Source: CAIQPS01 sp964631965 (lineage in GTDB: Bacteria; Actinomycetota; Thermoleophilia; RBG-16-64-13). From it: DNA of 7,594 nt. The DNA is taken from assembly GCA_964631965.1 (NCBI GenBank), contig CAZWAR010000122.1, forward strand, positions 1-7,594. The letters run 5' to 3'. Below are positions 1-5,803 of this stretch, piece by piece (positions within the stretch are counted from its first letter, which is position 1; every line of letters begins with the position of its first letter). The position numbers and the translations under genes were made by a program. A model generated the notes under the pieces. That model was not told the origin of the DNA and made no database searches. It saw only the letters and a list, made by a program, of their open reading frames with translations.

Positions 1-977
1 CCGACGAGATCCGCTACCTGCTCGACCTTGCCGCCGAACTGAAGGTGGCCAAGCGGGCCGGCGAGGAGCGGCGTCGTCTCGGAGGCAAGAACGTCGCCCT
101 GATCTTTGAGAAGACCTCCACCCGCACCCGCACGGCCTTCGAGGTGGCCGCTTACGACCAGGGTGCACATGTCACCTACCTGGACCCGGCCGGATCCCAG
201 ATCGGGCACAAGGAGTCGGTCAAAGATACCGCCCGGGTCCTCGGGCGCATCTACGACGGCATCGAATACCGGGGCTACTCACAGCACGTGGTTGAGACCC
301 TCGCCGCGTACGCGGGCGTCCCGGTATGGAACGGGCTCACCGACGAGTTTCACCCTACGCAGGTGCTCGCCGACGTCCTTACCATGCGGGAGCAGGCGGG
401 CAGGCCGTTCGAGCAGATCGCGTTCTGCTACCTGGGCGATGCGAGGAACAATGTGGCCAACTCGCTGATGGTCGGCGGCTGCAAGTTGGGGATGGATGTG
501 CGCCTATGCTCTCCTTCCAGCCTGTCGCCGGCGGAGGAGCTCGTCTCGGCCTGCAAGAGCGTCGCGGCGGACACCGGAGCGAGCCTCACCCTCACCGATA
601 ATGTAGCCGAGGGGGTTCGGGGCGTGGATTTCCTCTACACCGACGTCTGGGTGTCGATGGGAGAGGACCCGAGCATCTGGGAATCACGCATCGCACTCCT
701 CCGGCCTTATCAGGTGAATCGGGAATGCCTCGAGCTCACCTACAATCCGGAAGTGAAATTCCTGCACTGCCTGCCCGCCTTCCACAATCGGGAGACCAAA
801 ATCGGCGAGGACATCTACGGCCGATTCGGTCTGGACGGCATGGAAGTGACCGACGACGTGTTCGAATCGGAGCATTCGATCGTGTGGGATCAGGCAGAGA
901 ACCGGATGCACACCATCAAGGCGGTCATGGTCGCGACGATAGCCGGAGCCGCCCTTTCGGCGCCGCCCATCGCCTGA
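1..977 (+). CDS. argF: Ornithine carbamoyltransferase, 5' end cut by the window
   Basis: This enzyme makes citrulline from carbamoyl phosphate and ornithine in cytosolic arginine synthesis; in the arginine deiminase pathway the same family (ArcB) runs the reverse reaction. The first complete codon is at nt 3, giving 324 visible residues, and comparison from memory with E. coli ArgI suggests about 17 N-terminal residues are missing. The carbamoyl-phosphate motif STRTR is at nt 117-131, HPTQ at 351-362, the ornithine-side DxxxSMG at 642-662 and the catalytic HCLPAF at 765-782. The closing MHTIKAVMVAT block is followed by a short alanine-rich tail. The sequence is of the long E. coli-like type and rules out aspartate carbamoyltransferase. 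Whether it acts anabolically or catabolically cannot be told, because the upstream neighbours are outside the window. It ends with TGA, convergent with the next gene. Confidence 0.95.
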   Translation, partial: DEIRYLLDLAAELKVAKRAGEERRRLGGKNVALIFEKTSTRTRTAFEVAAYDQGAHVTYLDPAGSQIGHKESVKDTARVLGRIYDGIEYRGYSQHVVETLAAYAGVPVWNGLTDEFHPTQVLADVLTMREQAGRPFEQIAFCYLGDARNNVANSLMVGGCKLGMDVRLCSPSSLSPAEELVSACKSVAADTGASLTLTDNVAEGVRGVDFLYTDVWVSMGEDPSIWESRIALLRPYQVNRECLELTYNPEVKFLHCLPAFHNRETKIGEDIYGRFGLDGMEVTDDVFESEHSIVWDQAENRMHTIKAVMVATIAGAALSAPPIA

Positions 978-1045
978 CCGGTGGCGAGCGCGGGGTGGCC
1001 CGGGGACCGGCGGACCGGGGACCGGTCGATACCCGTAGCGACCGG
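976..1045. repeat. Five GACCGG hexamers clustered after the OTC stop
   Basis: GACCGG occurs at 976-981, 1005-1010, 1013-1018, 1020-1025 and 1040-1045, unevenly spaced. The copy at 1020 is part of the 8-bp palindrome GACCGGTC, and the last one forms the right arm of the hairpin at 1022-1045. The unequal spacing argues against an array or a simple tandem repeat. It may just be GC-rich drift in a convergent intergenic gap. Confidence 0.5.
1022..1045. terminator. Hairpin between convergent genes, possible bidirectional terminator
   Basis: CCGGTCG (1022-1028) pairs perfectly with CGACCGG (1039-1045) around a 10-nt loop, and within the loop TAC/GTA could pair further. The position between the OTC stop (977) and the convergent SDR stop (1092) suits a terminator serving both strands. 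No T-run follows on either strand, so it is not a classical intrinsic terminator; U-less hairpins have been proposed as terminators in GC-rich actinobacteria. The pairing is certain, the function is inferred. Confidence 0.4.
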
Positions 1046-1091
1046 AACGAAAGCCGCATTGCAGCTCCGGGCCGACGCGAGGGCCGGCGGC

Positions 1092-2075
1092 CTAGAGCAT
1101 CCGGTTTTCGCGGAACCACCGCACCTGGTCGGCGATGGTCTCCACGAAGGGGCGAGGCCGGTAGCCGAGCTCTTTGGCTGCCTTGTCGTGAGCCATCCGG
1201 CAGCCGGAGGAGATCACATCCAGCGAGTATGTCGTGAACAGCGGCTTCTGCCCGGTCACCCGATAGTAGGCGGGGATGAGGAAGCTGACGGACCGCACCA
1301 GCTGGAAAGGCAGCTTCAGCCGAGGGGGCGGTGTTCCGGTGACCGTCTCGATGGTCTCGAGCAGTTCGCGCACGGTTACGGCGCAACCGGAAAGAATGTA
1401 CCCCTCGCCCGACGTTCCCCTGGCCGCGGCCGCGCTCAGTCCCGCAGCCACATCCCGTACGTCCACGAAGTTGTATGCCCCATCGACGTAGGCGGGAAGA
1501 CGTCCTCGGGCGCACTGGATGACGAGCTCCCCCGTGTAGGAGGGGCGGTAGTCGAACGGGCCGATGATGGCGGTAGGAAAAACCGTCACGGCGTCCAGCC
1601 CCTGGGCGACCGCCTCCCGTACCGCCAGGGTGGCCTCGGCTTTGGTGCGGTCGTACGCACCGGCTGCCCGCGCCGGGTCGACCGCGCTCTCCTCCGTGAG
1701 GCAGGCACCGACCCCCGGTACGGCGAAGGCGTGGATCGAGCTGCAGTAGACCAGCCGACCGACCCCCGACCGCCGGCAGGCGGCGACGACGTTCCGGGTG
1801 CCTTCCACGTTGGTCTCCCGCAGGAAGGGCAATCCCGCCCGCTCGATCGAGACTATCCCCGCCAGGTGGAACACCGTGGTGGCGCCGGAGAAGGCCGCCC
1901 CCAGTGAAGCCGGGTTGCGAACGTCGCCGGTGACCGTCTCCACATCCAGATCCCGCAACGGGGTCAGGTCGGCGGTGGGCCGCACCAGAACCCGCACCGG
2001 CCCGGTTCCCTCGGCAAGAAGCGTGCGGACGAGCACGTTGCCGAGGAGCCCTGTGGCTCCGGTCACCACGATCAT
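1092..2075 (-). CDS. NAD(P)-dependent extended SDR (epimerase / dihydroflavonol-reductase-like)
   Basis: This is a 327-residue cytosolic oxidoreductase or sugar epimerase of the extended short-chain dehydrogenase/reductase family. The N-terminal Rossmann motif TGATGLLG is at residues 5-12, the GDV turn is near residue 50, and the HLAG strand end is near 70. The active-site serines lie in YCSS (about 110-113), with the catalytic pair Y141 and K145 in YDRTK. The FPTAIIGP and NFVDVRDVA blocks are typical of the family. The general look recalls the HpnA/dihydroflavonol 4-reductase branch, but the substrate cannot be read from the sequence and no hopanoid genes are nearby. A GTG at 2078 directly precedes the ATG at 2075; the GGAGG at 2082-2086 is 6 nt from the ATG but only 3 nt from the GTG, so the ATG is preferred. 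It is monocistronic here, divergent from the protease gene. Confidence 0.9.
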   Translation of the reverse strand: MIVVTGATGLLGNVLVRTLLAEGTGPVRVLVRPTADLTPLRDLDVETVTGDVRNPASLGAAFSGATTVFHLAGIVSIERAGLPFLRETNVEGTRNVVAACRRSGVGRLVYCSSIHAFAVPGVGACLTEESAVDPARAAGAYDRTKAEATLAVREAVAQGLDAVTVFPTAIIGPFDYRPSYTGELVIQCARGRLPAYVDGAYNFVDVRDVAAGLSAAAARGTSGEGYILSGCAVTVRELLETIETVTGTPPPRLKLPFQLVRSVSFLIPAYYRVTGQKPLFTTYSLDVISSGCRMAHDKAAKELGYRPRPFVETIADQVRWFRENRML

Positions 2076-2081
2076 CACGGT

Positions 2082-2086
2082 CCTCC
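2082..2086 (-). promoter_or_regulatory. Ribosome binding site deciding the SDR start
   Basis: On the minus strand GGAGG lies 6 nt before the ATG at 2075 and 3 nt before the GTG at 2078. The spacing favours the ATG. Confidence 0.7.
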
Positions 2087-2112
2087 ATTCTGGCGCTCGG
2101 CCGACCGCTTCG

Positions 2113-2118
2113 ATGATA
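2113..2118 (-). promoter_or_regulatory. Candidate -10 box for the SDR gene
   Basis: TATCAT on the minus strand matches TATAAT at five of six positions. It would start a transcript near 2106, giving a leader of about 30 nt that carries the GGAGG. No convincing -35 hexamer is seen at 17-18 nt. It lies only 16 bp from the opposing -10 box of the protease gene, so the two promoters would interfere if used together. Confidence 0.4.
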
Positions 2119-2131
2119 CCTCTCGGCCCAC

Positions 2132-2140
2132 TGCTAGAAT
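2132..2140 (+). promoter_or_regulatory. Extended -10 promoter predicting a leaderless protease mRNA
   Basis: TGCTAGAAT has the TGn extension plus a -10 hexamer matching five of six positions. Transcription would begin six or seven bases after the hexamer, at about 2147, which is the A of the protease ATG. No Shine-Dalgarno sequence exists between the box and the ATG. Together these predict a leaderless mRNA. No good -35 is visible, as is usual for extended -10 promoters. Confidence 0.6.
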
Positions 2141-2146
2141 CGGTGC

Positions 2147-3061
2147 ATGAAGCGCACTCCCCGGTTCTTCCTCAAGTGGGCGTTCGTGCTGGCCGTCGTG
2201 GCTCTCGCCCTGGCAGCTACGGTCGGCGCTTGTTCTCTGCATCCGTTCTCCAGCCAGGCAAGTTCCACGACGCTGACCGGCCCGGGAGAGACGTGGGTGC
2301 TCGGCACGGCCACGACGCAGCTCCCGAAGAGGCCCACCAGTACCTCCGATTGGCGGACGACCTCCACAACGGTCCCCCGAAGCACCACCACGACCGCCGG
2401 CGAGGAGCACCACAGCACCGGTGACTCCAAGGCCATTGCAGCCGGACTCAAGTCCAGTGTGGTCCTTATCACCGATGTCACCACCACGAACACGACCGGG
2501 TACATCGAGCAGTCGGGCACTGGAGTCGTGTACGAGCAGTCGGGGTCCTACGCCTACATCGTTACGAGCAACCACGTGATCGTACGCGACGACGGGAAGG
2601 TGGCCAAGAAGCTCCGGGTGACCCTGCCCTCCGGGTCGGTGGTCACGCCCACCGTCGTGGGACGCGACGCGTCGTGCGACCTTGCCGTGCTGCGGGTCAA
2701 GTCCAAAAAGGTCACACCGGCGGTCTTCCGCACCGACCTTTCCCAATTGTGGGAAGGGGACTTCGTGGTGGCGATCGCCAAACCTGAAGAGATCGCCCAC
2801 CCGCTGGTGAGCGGCACGGTGGTCTCCGTGGGTCCTGCCCGGGAGCTTCTCCGGCCGGAAGACATCCCCTCCGGCGTCGCGGACGTGATCTTGTCCACCG
2901 CGCCGGTGGTGAGGGGCTTCTCGGGGGGGCCGCTTCTCGACTACCAGGGCAGGGTGATAGGCATCAACATGGCGATGCTTCGCGACGAGGAGGGCGCGGT
3001 CTCCCTTCCTGCTGACTTCGTTGTCGATGTCGTGGAGCGTTTGCTGGAAACAGCGGAATAG
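2147..3061 (+). CDS. Membrane-anchored HtrA/DegP-like trypsin-fold serine protease
   Basis: A 304-residue extracytoplasmic serine protease of the HtrA-like trypsin group. After a basic start, a hydrophobic segment (residues 11-28) runs into V-G-A-C29, a plausible lipobox, so it may be a lipoprotein; otherwise the segment is a simple anchor. Residues 39-92 are a Ser/Thr-rich linker. The protease domain spans about 95-300 with a complete triad: H143 in TSNHVI, D178 in CDLAVLRV and S259 in GFSGGPLLD. No PDZ domain follows, and the protein ends at the last helix of the fold. The usual HtrA GNSGG is GFSGG here, and the usual TDAxIN stretch before it is STAPVV. The likely role is envelope protein quality control or processing, with the target unknown. 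The next gene begins 12 nt after its stop, so the two form an operon. Confidence 0.88.
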   Translation: MKRTPRFFLKWAFVLAVVALALAATVGACSLHPFSSQASSTTLTGPGETWVLGTATTQLPKRPTSTSDWRTTSTTVPRSTTTTAGEEHHSTGDSKAIAAGLKSSVVLITDVTTTNTTGYIEQSGTGVVYEQSGSYAYIVTSNHVIVRDDGKVAKKLRVTLPSGSVVTPTVVGRDASCDLAVLRVKSKKVTPAVFRTDLSQLWEGDFVVAIAKPEEIAHPLVSGTVVSVGPARELLRPEDIPSGVADVILSTAPVVRGFSGGPLLDYQGRVIGINMAMLRDEEGAVSLPADFVVDVVERLLETAE

Positions 3062-3073
3062 CCGGAGGGAGAA

Positions 3074-3484
3074 ATGAACTACGTTGCGATCTGGTTCGCC
3101 ACGTTCTTCGGCCTCAGTGCGGTGGACGCACTGTGGCACCTGGGGATCTTCGGATGGGCATACGGTCCCGGCTTCAAGCTTGTCGCCAAGACGAGGGACG
3201 GCAAGATGGCGCTCCAGCCCCTTCCCGGGCTCGTCTCGCAGGTGCTCGTGGTGAGCGCTCTGGTGGTGCTCGTGATCCTCAGCGCGCGGGCGGGGCAGGG
3301 CTACCCCGTGAACCTGCTCGTGGGAGCGATGGGCGGTGTACTCGGTATCAGCGTTTACGGGCTGGTGAACCAGGCCCTCATCAAGGGCTGGGGCTGGAGA
3401 CTGACCGTGCTCGAATTCGTGTGGGGGCCGATCATAGGGGCGCTGGCCGGCCTCTTCATTGGCTGGTTGTACCGCGTGATCTAG
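3074..3484 (+). CDS. DUF2177-family four-helix membrane protein
   Basis: A 136-residue integral membrane protein. Hydrophobic segments lie at about 3-28, 50-73, 78-99 and 110-133. The C-terminal part, with an N-x-x-L-I-K-G-W core at about 99-106 followed by LTVLEFVWGP, matches from memory the conserved pattern of the DUF2177 family (N-x-x-x-L-K-G-W, then a D/E-x-x-W-G helix). The family function is unknown. An acidic residue and an aromatic pair (D18, W21) lie inside the first helix, as in other members. The start is firm: GGAGG at 3064-3068 stands 5 nt before the ATG. Co-transcription with the protease 12 nt upstream suggests an envelope role, possibly linked to the protease, but that is only positional. 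Confidence 0.75.
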   Translation: MNYVAIWFATFFGLSAVDALWHLGIFGWAYGPGFKLVAKTRDGKMALQPLPGLVSQVLVVSALVVLVILSARAGQGYPVNLLVGAMGGVLGISVYGLVNQALIKGWGWRLTVLEFVWGPIIGALAGLFIGWLYRVI

Positions 3485-3522
3485 CTAGGTCGGCTGAAGC
3501 AGTCGGGCTGGCGGGAACGGCC

Positions 3523-3528
3523 TATAAT
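3523..3528 (+). promoter_or_regulatory. Consensus -10 box predicting a leaderless DUF1385 mRNA
   Basis: A perfect TATAAT ends 8 nt before the ATG at 3537, so transcription should start at 3535-3537, at or within two bases of the start codon. The bases between (CCTTCGGC) contain no Shine-Dalgarno sequence. The -35 region (around 3499-3505) is poor. This separates the DUF1385 gene from the operon upstream. Confidence 0.6.
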
Positions 3529-3536
3529 CCTTCGGC

Positions 3537-4346
3537 ATGTCAGCTGCAGTGAACCCCTCCATCCGCGTCGGCGGCATGGCTTTCGGTAACGGTGTGCTCA
3601 TGCGGGGACCGCACTACTGGGCCTGGGCCACCGAGGACAAAGGTGTGGCGCATGCTCCCGTGCGCACCTTGCTGGGCAGGGGCCGACTCGACCGCATCCC
3701 GATCCTCAGGTCTCTCGTCGCATTCTTCGAGATGATCGTTCTCATGGCGTCTCTCCATCGTCGCAACGGTCTCCGGCGGGCCGCTCGGCTGCTCGCGTGT
3801 CTTGCGGCCGCCTTTGCCGTCGATCTCGGTCTCGCGCTGGTGGTTCCCTATCTCGTGCCCAGCTATTTCGCGGCCAACGTCATCGTTGGGCTTGTGGCGT
3901 TCGCTCTCGGCATCGCTGCCATGCGGCTGGGGCTGGGTAAGGTGATCTGGCGGTATCACGGTGCCGAACACAAGGCCGTCAATGCCTACGAAGGCGGCGC
4001 CGACCTTCGCGACCTCGAGCAGGTGGCCCGCTTCAGCCGCGTCCACGACCGGTGCGGTACCAACCTGGCGGTGATCGCCCTGTTCACCATGCTCGTCAGC
4101 TACTTCGTCCTGCAGAGCCTGCCGCTCGTGTTCGGGGGCATCTATTCTGTCTTGGTGATCGCCGTCGCGCTCGAGTTCTTCCGGATGATCAGCCGGCGGC
4201 CGGCCTCCCGCGCCAGTCGGGTGGTCCTCGCCGGCGGCAGGGCCATCCAGCGTTCCATAACCACAGCCGAGCCCGCTCCCGAGCACCTGGCGCTGGCGTG
4301 CACGGCGTTGCGGCGCGTCCTCGAACTCGAAGGTGGGCTTCCTTAG
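3537..4346 (+). CDS. DUF1385 (YqhQ-type) membrane protein
   Basis: A 269-residue protein of the DUF1385 family, conserved in many Gram-positive bacteria and without a settled function. Family signatures seen are the N-terminal glycine-rich block GGMAFGNGVLMRGP (residues 12-25), the central YHGAEHKAVNAYE (140-152) and SRVHDRCGTNL (168-178). The His, Glu, Asp and Cys residues in these blocks look like metal-binding or catalytic positions. Hydrophobic segments fall at about 57-72, 83-105, 110-131, 177-195 and 199-217. The N-terminal block departs from the usual GGQAVxEGVMMRG: Gln is Met, and the Glu before Gly is Asn. The start is taken at the first ATG, just after a TATAAT box. The tail (about 245-269) is a soluble helix. 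It is followed by a 74-nt gap before the STAS gene. Confidence 0.87.
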   Translation: MSAAVNPSIRVGGMAFGNGVLMRGPHYWAWATEDKGVAHAPVRTLLGRGRLDRIPILRSLVAFFEMIVLMASLHRRNGLRRAARLLACLAAAFAVDLGLALVVPYLVPSYFAANVIVGLVAFALGIAAMRLGLGKVIWRYHGAEHKAVNAYEGGADLRDLEQVARFSRVHDRCGTNLAVIALFTMLVSYFVLQSLPLVFGGIYSVLVIAVALEFFRMISRRPASRASRVVLAGGRAIQRSITTAEPAPEHLALACTALRRVLELEGGLP

Positions 4347-4360
4347 CGATTCTCCCCCGC

Positions 4361-4387
4361 TTGCTCTCGCCGCCCCCGGGGTATACG
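4361..4387 (+). promoter_or_regulatory. Weak candidate promoter for the STAS gene
   Basis: TTGCTC (4361-4366) and TATACG (4382-4387) are separated by 15 bp, which is shorter than ideal. Transcription would start near 4394, giving a leader of about 27 nt that includes GGAGG at 4411-4415. The gene could instead be read from the DUF1385 promoter, since the gap is only 74 nt. Confidence 0.3.
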
Positions 4388-4420
4388 GTCGATGACACTT
4401 TTCGGCGAGAGGAGGATGCG

Positions 4421-4780
4421 ATGCTCGAGGTGGCCACGTACTCGTTCGGCGGCATCCCTCTTCTGAGCCTGGCCGGCGACCTCGATCATTCCTCTCTCGC
4501 CCTGTTCCGGGAAAAGACGGACGAGGCGCTCAGCGACGGCGGCACCCGGCTGTTGTTGCAGCTCACCGACACCGCGTACATCGACAGTGGCGGCATATCC
4601 GGCATGCTCAGCCTTCTGCACAGGGTGCGCAACCAAGGCTGGTTGGCGGTCGTCGGCCCGAACGTCGACGTTCTGCGCCTCTTTCAGATGGTGGGCCTCA
4701 CCATCGATCCGAGCTTCCACGTTTTCGGCAACCTGGACGAGGTGGAGAGTTTCCTCCAACACGGTACGAAGAGTCCGTAG
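4421..4780 (+). CDS. STAS-domain anti-sigma factor antagonist (SpoIIAA/RsbV-like)
   Basis: A 119-residue single-domain STAS protein. In the SpoIIAA/RsbV group such proteins bind an anti-sigma kinase when unphosphorylated and so free a sigma factor; phosphorylation of one serine turns them off. The motif Y-I-D55-S56-G-G-I-S carries that serine: S56 aligns with Ser58 of B. subtilis SpoIIAA. The next residue, usually Ser or Thr, is Gly. GDLDHSS (19-25) is the typical GELD turn, and VLRLFQMVGL (84-93) is the typical helix before the last strand. The start is the ATG at 4421 with GGAGG 5 nt upstream; the frame is open further upstream but there it overlaps DUF1385. No anti-sigma kinase, phosphatase or sigma factor gene is in the window, so its partners are elsewhere. 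Confidence 0.9.
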   Translation: MLEVATYSFGGIPLLSLAGDLDHSSLALFREKTDEALSDGGTRLLLQLTDTAYIDSGGISGMLSLLHRVRNQGWLAVVGPNVDVLRLFQMVGLTIDPSFHVFGNLDEVESFLQHGTKSP

Positions 4781-4804
4781 CCCCCCAACCCCATCGTTTT
4801 GCAT

Positions 4805-4861
4805 GCCGGTGCCCCGGGTAGCTAGGCCTTGAGAGGGAGATACGAGCGACGAGGCACCGGC
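4805..4861. repeat. 9-bp inverted repeat in the gap before the holin-like gene
   Basis: GCCGGTGCC (4805-4813) is the perfect reverse complement of GGCACCGGC (4853-4861), 39 bp apart. It lies between the STAS stop and the RBS of the next gene. It could be two half-sites of an operator, the base of a long stem, or chance in GC-rich DNA. The rest of the 107-nt gap holds no clear promoter. Confidence 0.4.
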
Positions 4862-4887
4862 CATCAGGCTGCCCTCGAGGAGGAGAC

Positions 4888-5313
4888 ATGCCGGAGAACG
4901 AAACAGAACGCCCCTCTTCCTATGACAGGCCCTTGGGAGACCTCCTCAAGGAGTTGATGAACGAGGCCTCGATGTTGATCCGGCAGGAGACCGCGCTTGC
5001 CCGGGTGGAGATGACCGAGAAGGCCAGGATGTACATGCGGGCCTCGGCCACGCTGATGGCCGGAGCCTTTCTCGCCCTGTTCGCGCTCGGGTCTCTTACG
5101 GCGTGCTCTATCCTGGCCATCGACCTGGTACTGCCGGGCTGGCTTGCCGCGCTCATCATCGGGGTGTTCTACCTGATCGTCGTAGGAGTACTCATTGTGG
5201 TGGGCATGGCACGGTTGCGGCATGCCGGCGGACCCGTGCCCGAGCAGACCATCGAGACCATCAAGGAGGACGTGTCGTGGGCCAGAAAACGGGCGAGATC
5301 CGCCACGACATAG
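4888..5313 (+). CDS. Putative actinobacterial holin superfamily membrane protein (Phage_holin_3_6 / DUF1469-like)
   Basis: A 141-residue membrane protein. Residues 13-50 form an amphipathic helix (LGDLLKELMNEASMLIRQE followed by TALARVE), followed by two membrane helices at about 53-80 and 84-108. The C-terminal PEQTIETIKEDVSWAR (118-133) matches from memory the conserved PERTIExxKEDVxW ending of this family. The family name comes from holin-like topology; chromosomal members next to DUF3618 genes are not phage genes, and no lysis or phage gene is present here. The function is unknown and probably structural in the envelope or in stress responses. GGAGGAG at 4879-4885 sits just upstream of the ATG. 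Its last 37 nt overlap the next gene, so the two are a translationally coupled pair. Confidence 0.85.
   Translation: MPENETERPSSYDRPLGDLLKELMNEASMLIRQETALARVEMTEKARMYMRASATLMAGAFLALFALGSLTACSILAIDLVLPGWLAALIIGVFYLIVVGVLIVVGMARLRHAGGPVPEQTIETIKEDVSWARKRARSATT
5265..5269 (+). promoter_or_regulatory. Ribosome binding site inside the upstream gene, setting the DUF3618 start
   Basis: GGAGG (within AAGGAGG) lies in the coding sequence of the holin-like gene, exactly 7 nt before the GTG at 5277. It supports that GTG over further upstream in-frame starts, none of which shows such spacing to the conserved domain. Confidence 0.75.
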
Positions 5314-5792
5314 AGCAGACTCGCGCTCGTATGAGCGCGACGATAGAGGCTATCGGGTATCGCCTCGACGTCCCGGCTCGGGTGCGCTATCGCTTCTCGC
5401 ACATCATGCAGGACATCGGCGGTGCCTTCGGAGCCAGGACCGGGGACGGCGGAGAGCCCGGCGTGATGGCCAAAGGAGAACAGGCAGTCGGCTCGCTGCT
5501 GCACACGGCGCAAGAGGGGGCTGTCGGCCTGGCGGGCGCGTTGGAGGAACGGCTGGGCAACATCGGCCGCACGATACAGAGCCAAGCTTCGGAGACCCCG
5601 GAGAAGATCGTGGATAGAACGACGGGCGAAAACGGCTCCGAGGGCTCGGTCGAGCAGACGCGGGAAGCGGCGAGGAGCACAGTGAGGGAGATCGGGGGAT
5701 TCGCCAGGAACAATGTTCTGGCCCTGAGCCTGGGCGCCATCGCTGTCGGTGTGGTTGCCGGCATGCTGATCGCCCGCAGCCGGATGGAGTAG
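5277..5792 (+). CDS. DUF3618 domain protein with C-terminal membrane anchor
   Basis: A 171-residue protein. The N-terminal EIRHDIEQTRARMSATIEAI then YRLDVPARVR (residues 7-36) is the DUF3618 signature: I-x-x-D-I-E-x-T-R-x-x-M/L-x-x-T-I/V-x-x-I/L-x-x-x-L-D. The middle (40-140) is hydrophilic, largely helical and rich in Gly, Glu and Gln. The end (146-167) has the form RNNVLALSLGAIAVGVVAGM, a single membrane helix like that closing YqjD/ElaB-type proteins. The GTG start at 5277 is chosen because it is 7 nt after AAGGAGG and places the domain at the N-terminus, where the family has it. The gene overlaps the preceding one by 37 nt. DUF3618 genes commonly follow holin-superfamily genes in actinobacteria, which suggests a joint envelope function, but none has been shown. 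Confidence 0.85.
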   Translation: MGQKTGEIRHDIEQTRARMSATIEAIGYRLDVPARVRYRFSHIMQDIGGAFGARTGDGGEPGVMAKGEQAVGSLLHTAQEGAVGLAGALEERLGNIGRTIQSQASETPEKIVDRTTGENGSEGSVEQTREAARSTVREIGGFARNNVLALSLGAIAVGVVAGMLIARSRME

Positions 5793-5803
5793 GAGAGGGT
5801 CGA

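Noticed and set aside
976..1045. Repeat cluster as a CRISPR or tandem array
   Set aside because: The repeat unit is 6 bp and irregularly spaced, without spacers of uniform length.
925..2088. A 387-codon minus-strand frame overlapping the SDR gene
   Set aside because: It is rich in Arg, Gly and Pro with no recognisable domain and reads the SDR gene in another frame; the SDR frame carries all family motifs.
2075..3139. A 354-codon minus-strand frame opposite the protease gene
   Set aside because: Low-complexity His/Arg/Gly composition without motifs, antisense to a gene with a complete catalytic triad.
3540..4286. A 248-codon minus-strand frame opposite the DUF1385 gene
   Set aside because: No motifs, a composition typical of an antisense shadow, and the sense frame is a clear DUF1385 protein.
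4052..4420. N-terminal extension of the STAS frame into the DUF1385 gene
   Set aside because: The extension is out-of-frame reading of DUF1385; GGAGG before the ATG at 4421 and the single-domain STAS length fix the start there.
5103..5276. Longer DUF3618 frame starting within the holin-like gene
   Set aside because: The DUF3618 signature begins a few residues after the GTG at 5277, which has its own well-spaced AAGGAGG.
4888..5792. Prophage remnant, because of the holin-like family name
   Set aside because: No endolysin, structural, integrase or attachment-site sequence nearby; this holin-superfamily/DUF3618 pair is a normal chromosomal pair in actinobacteria.
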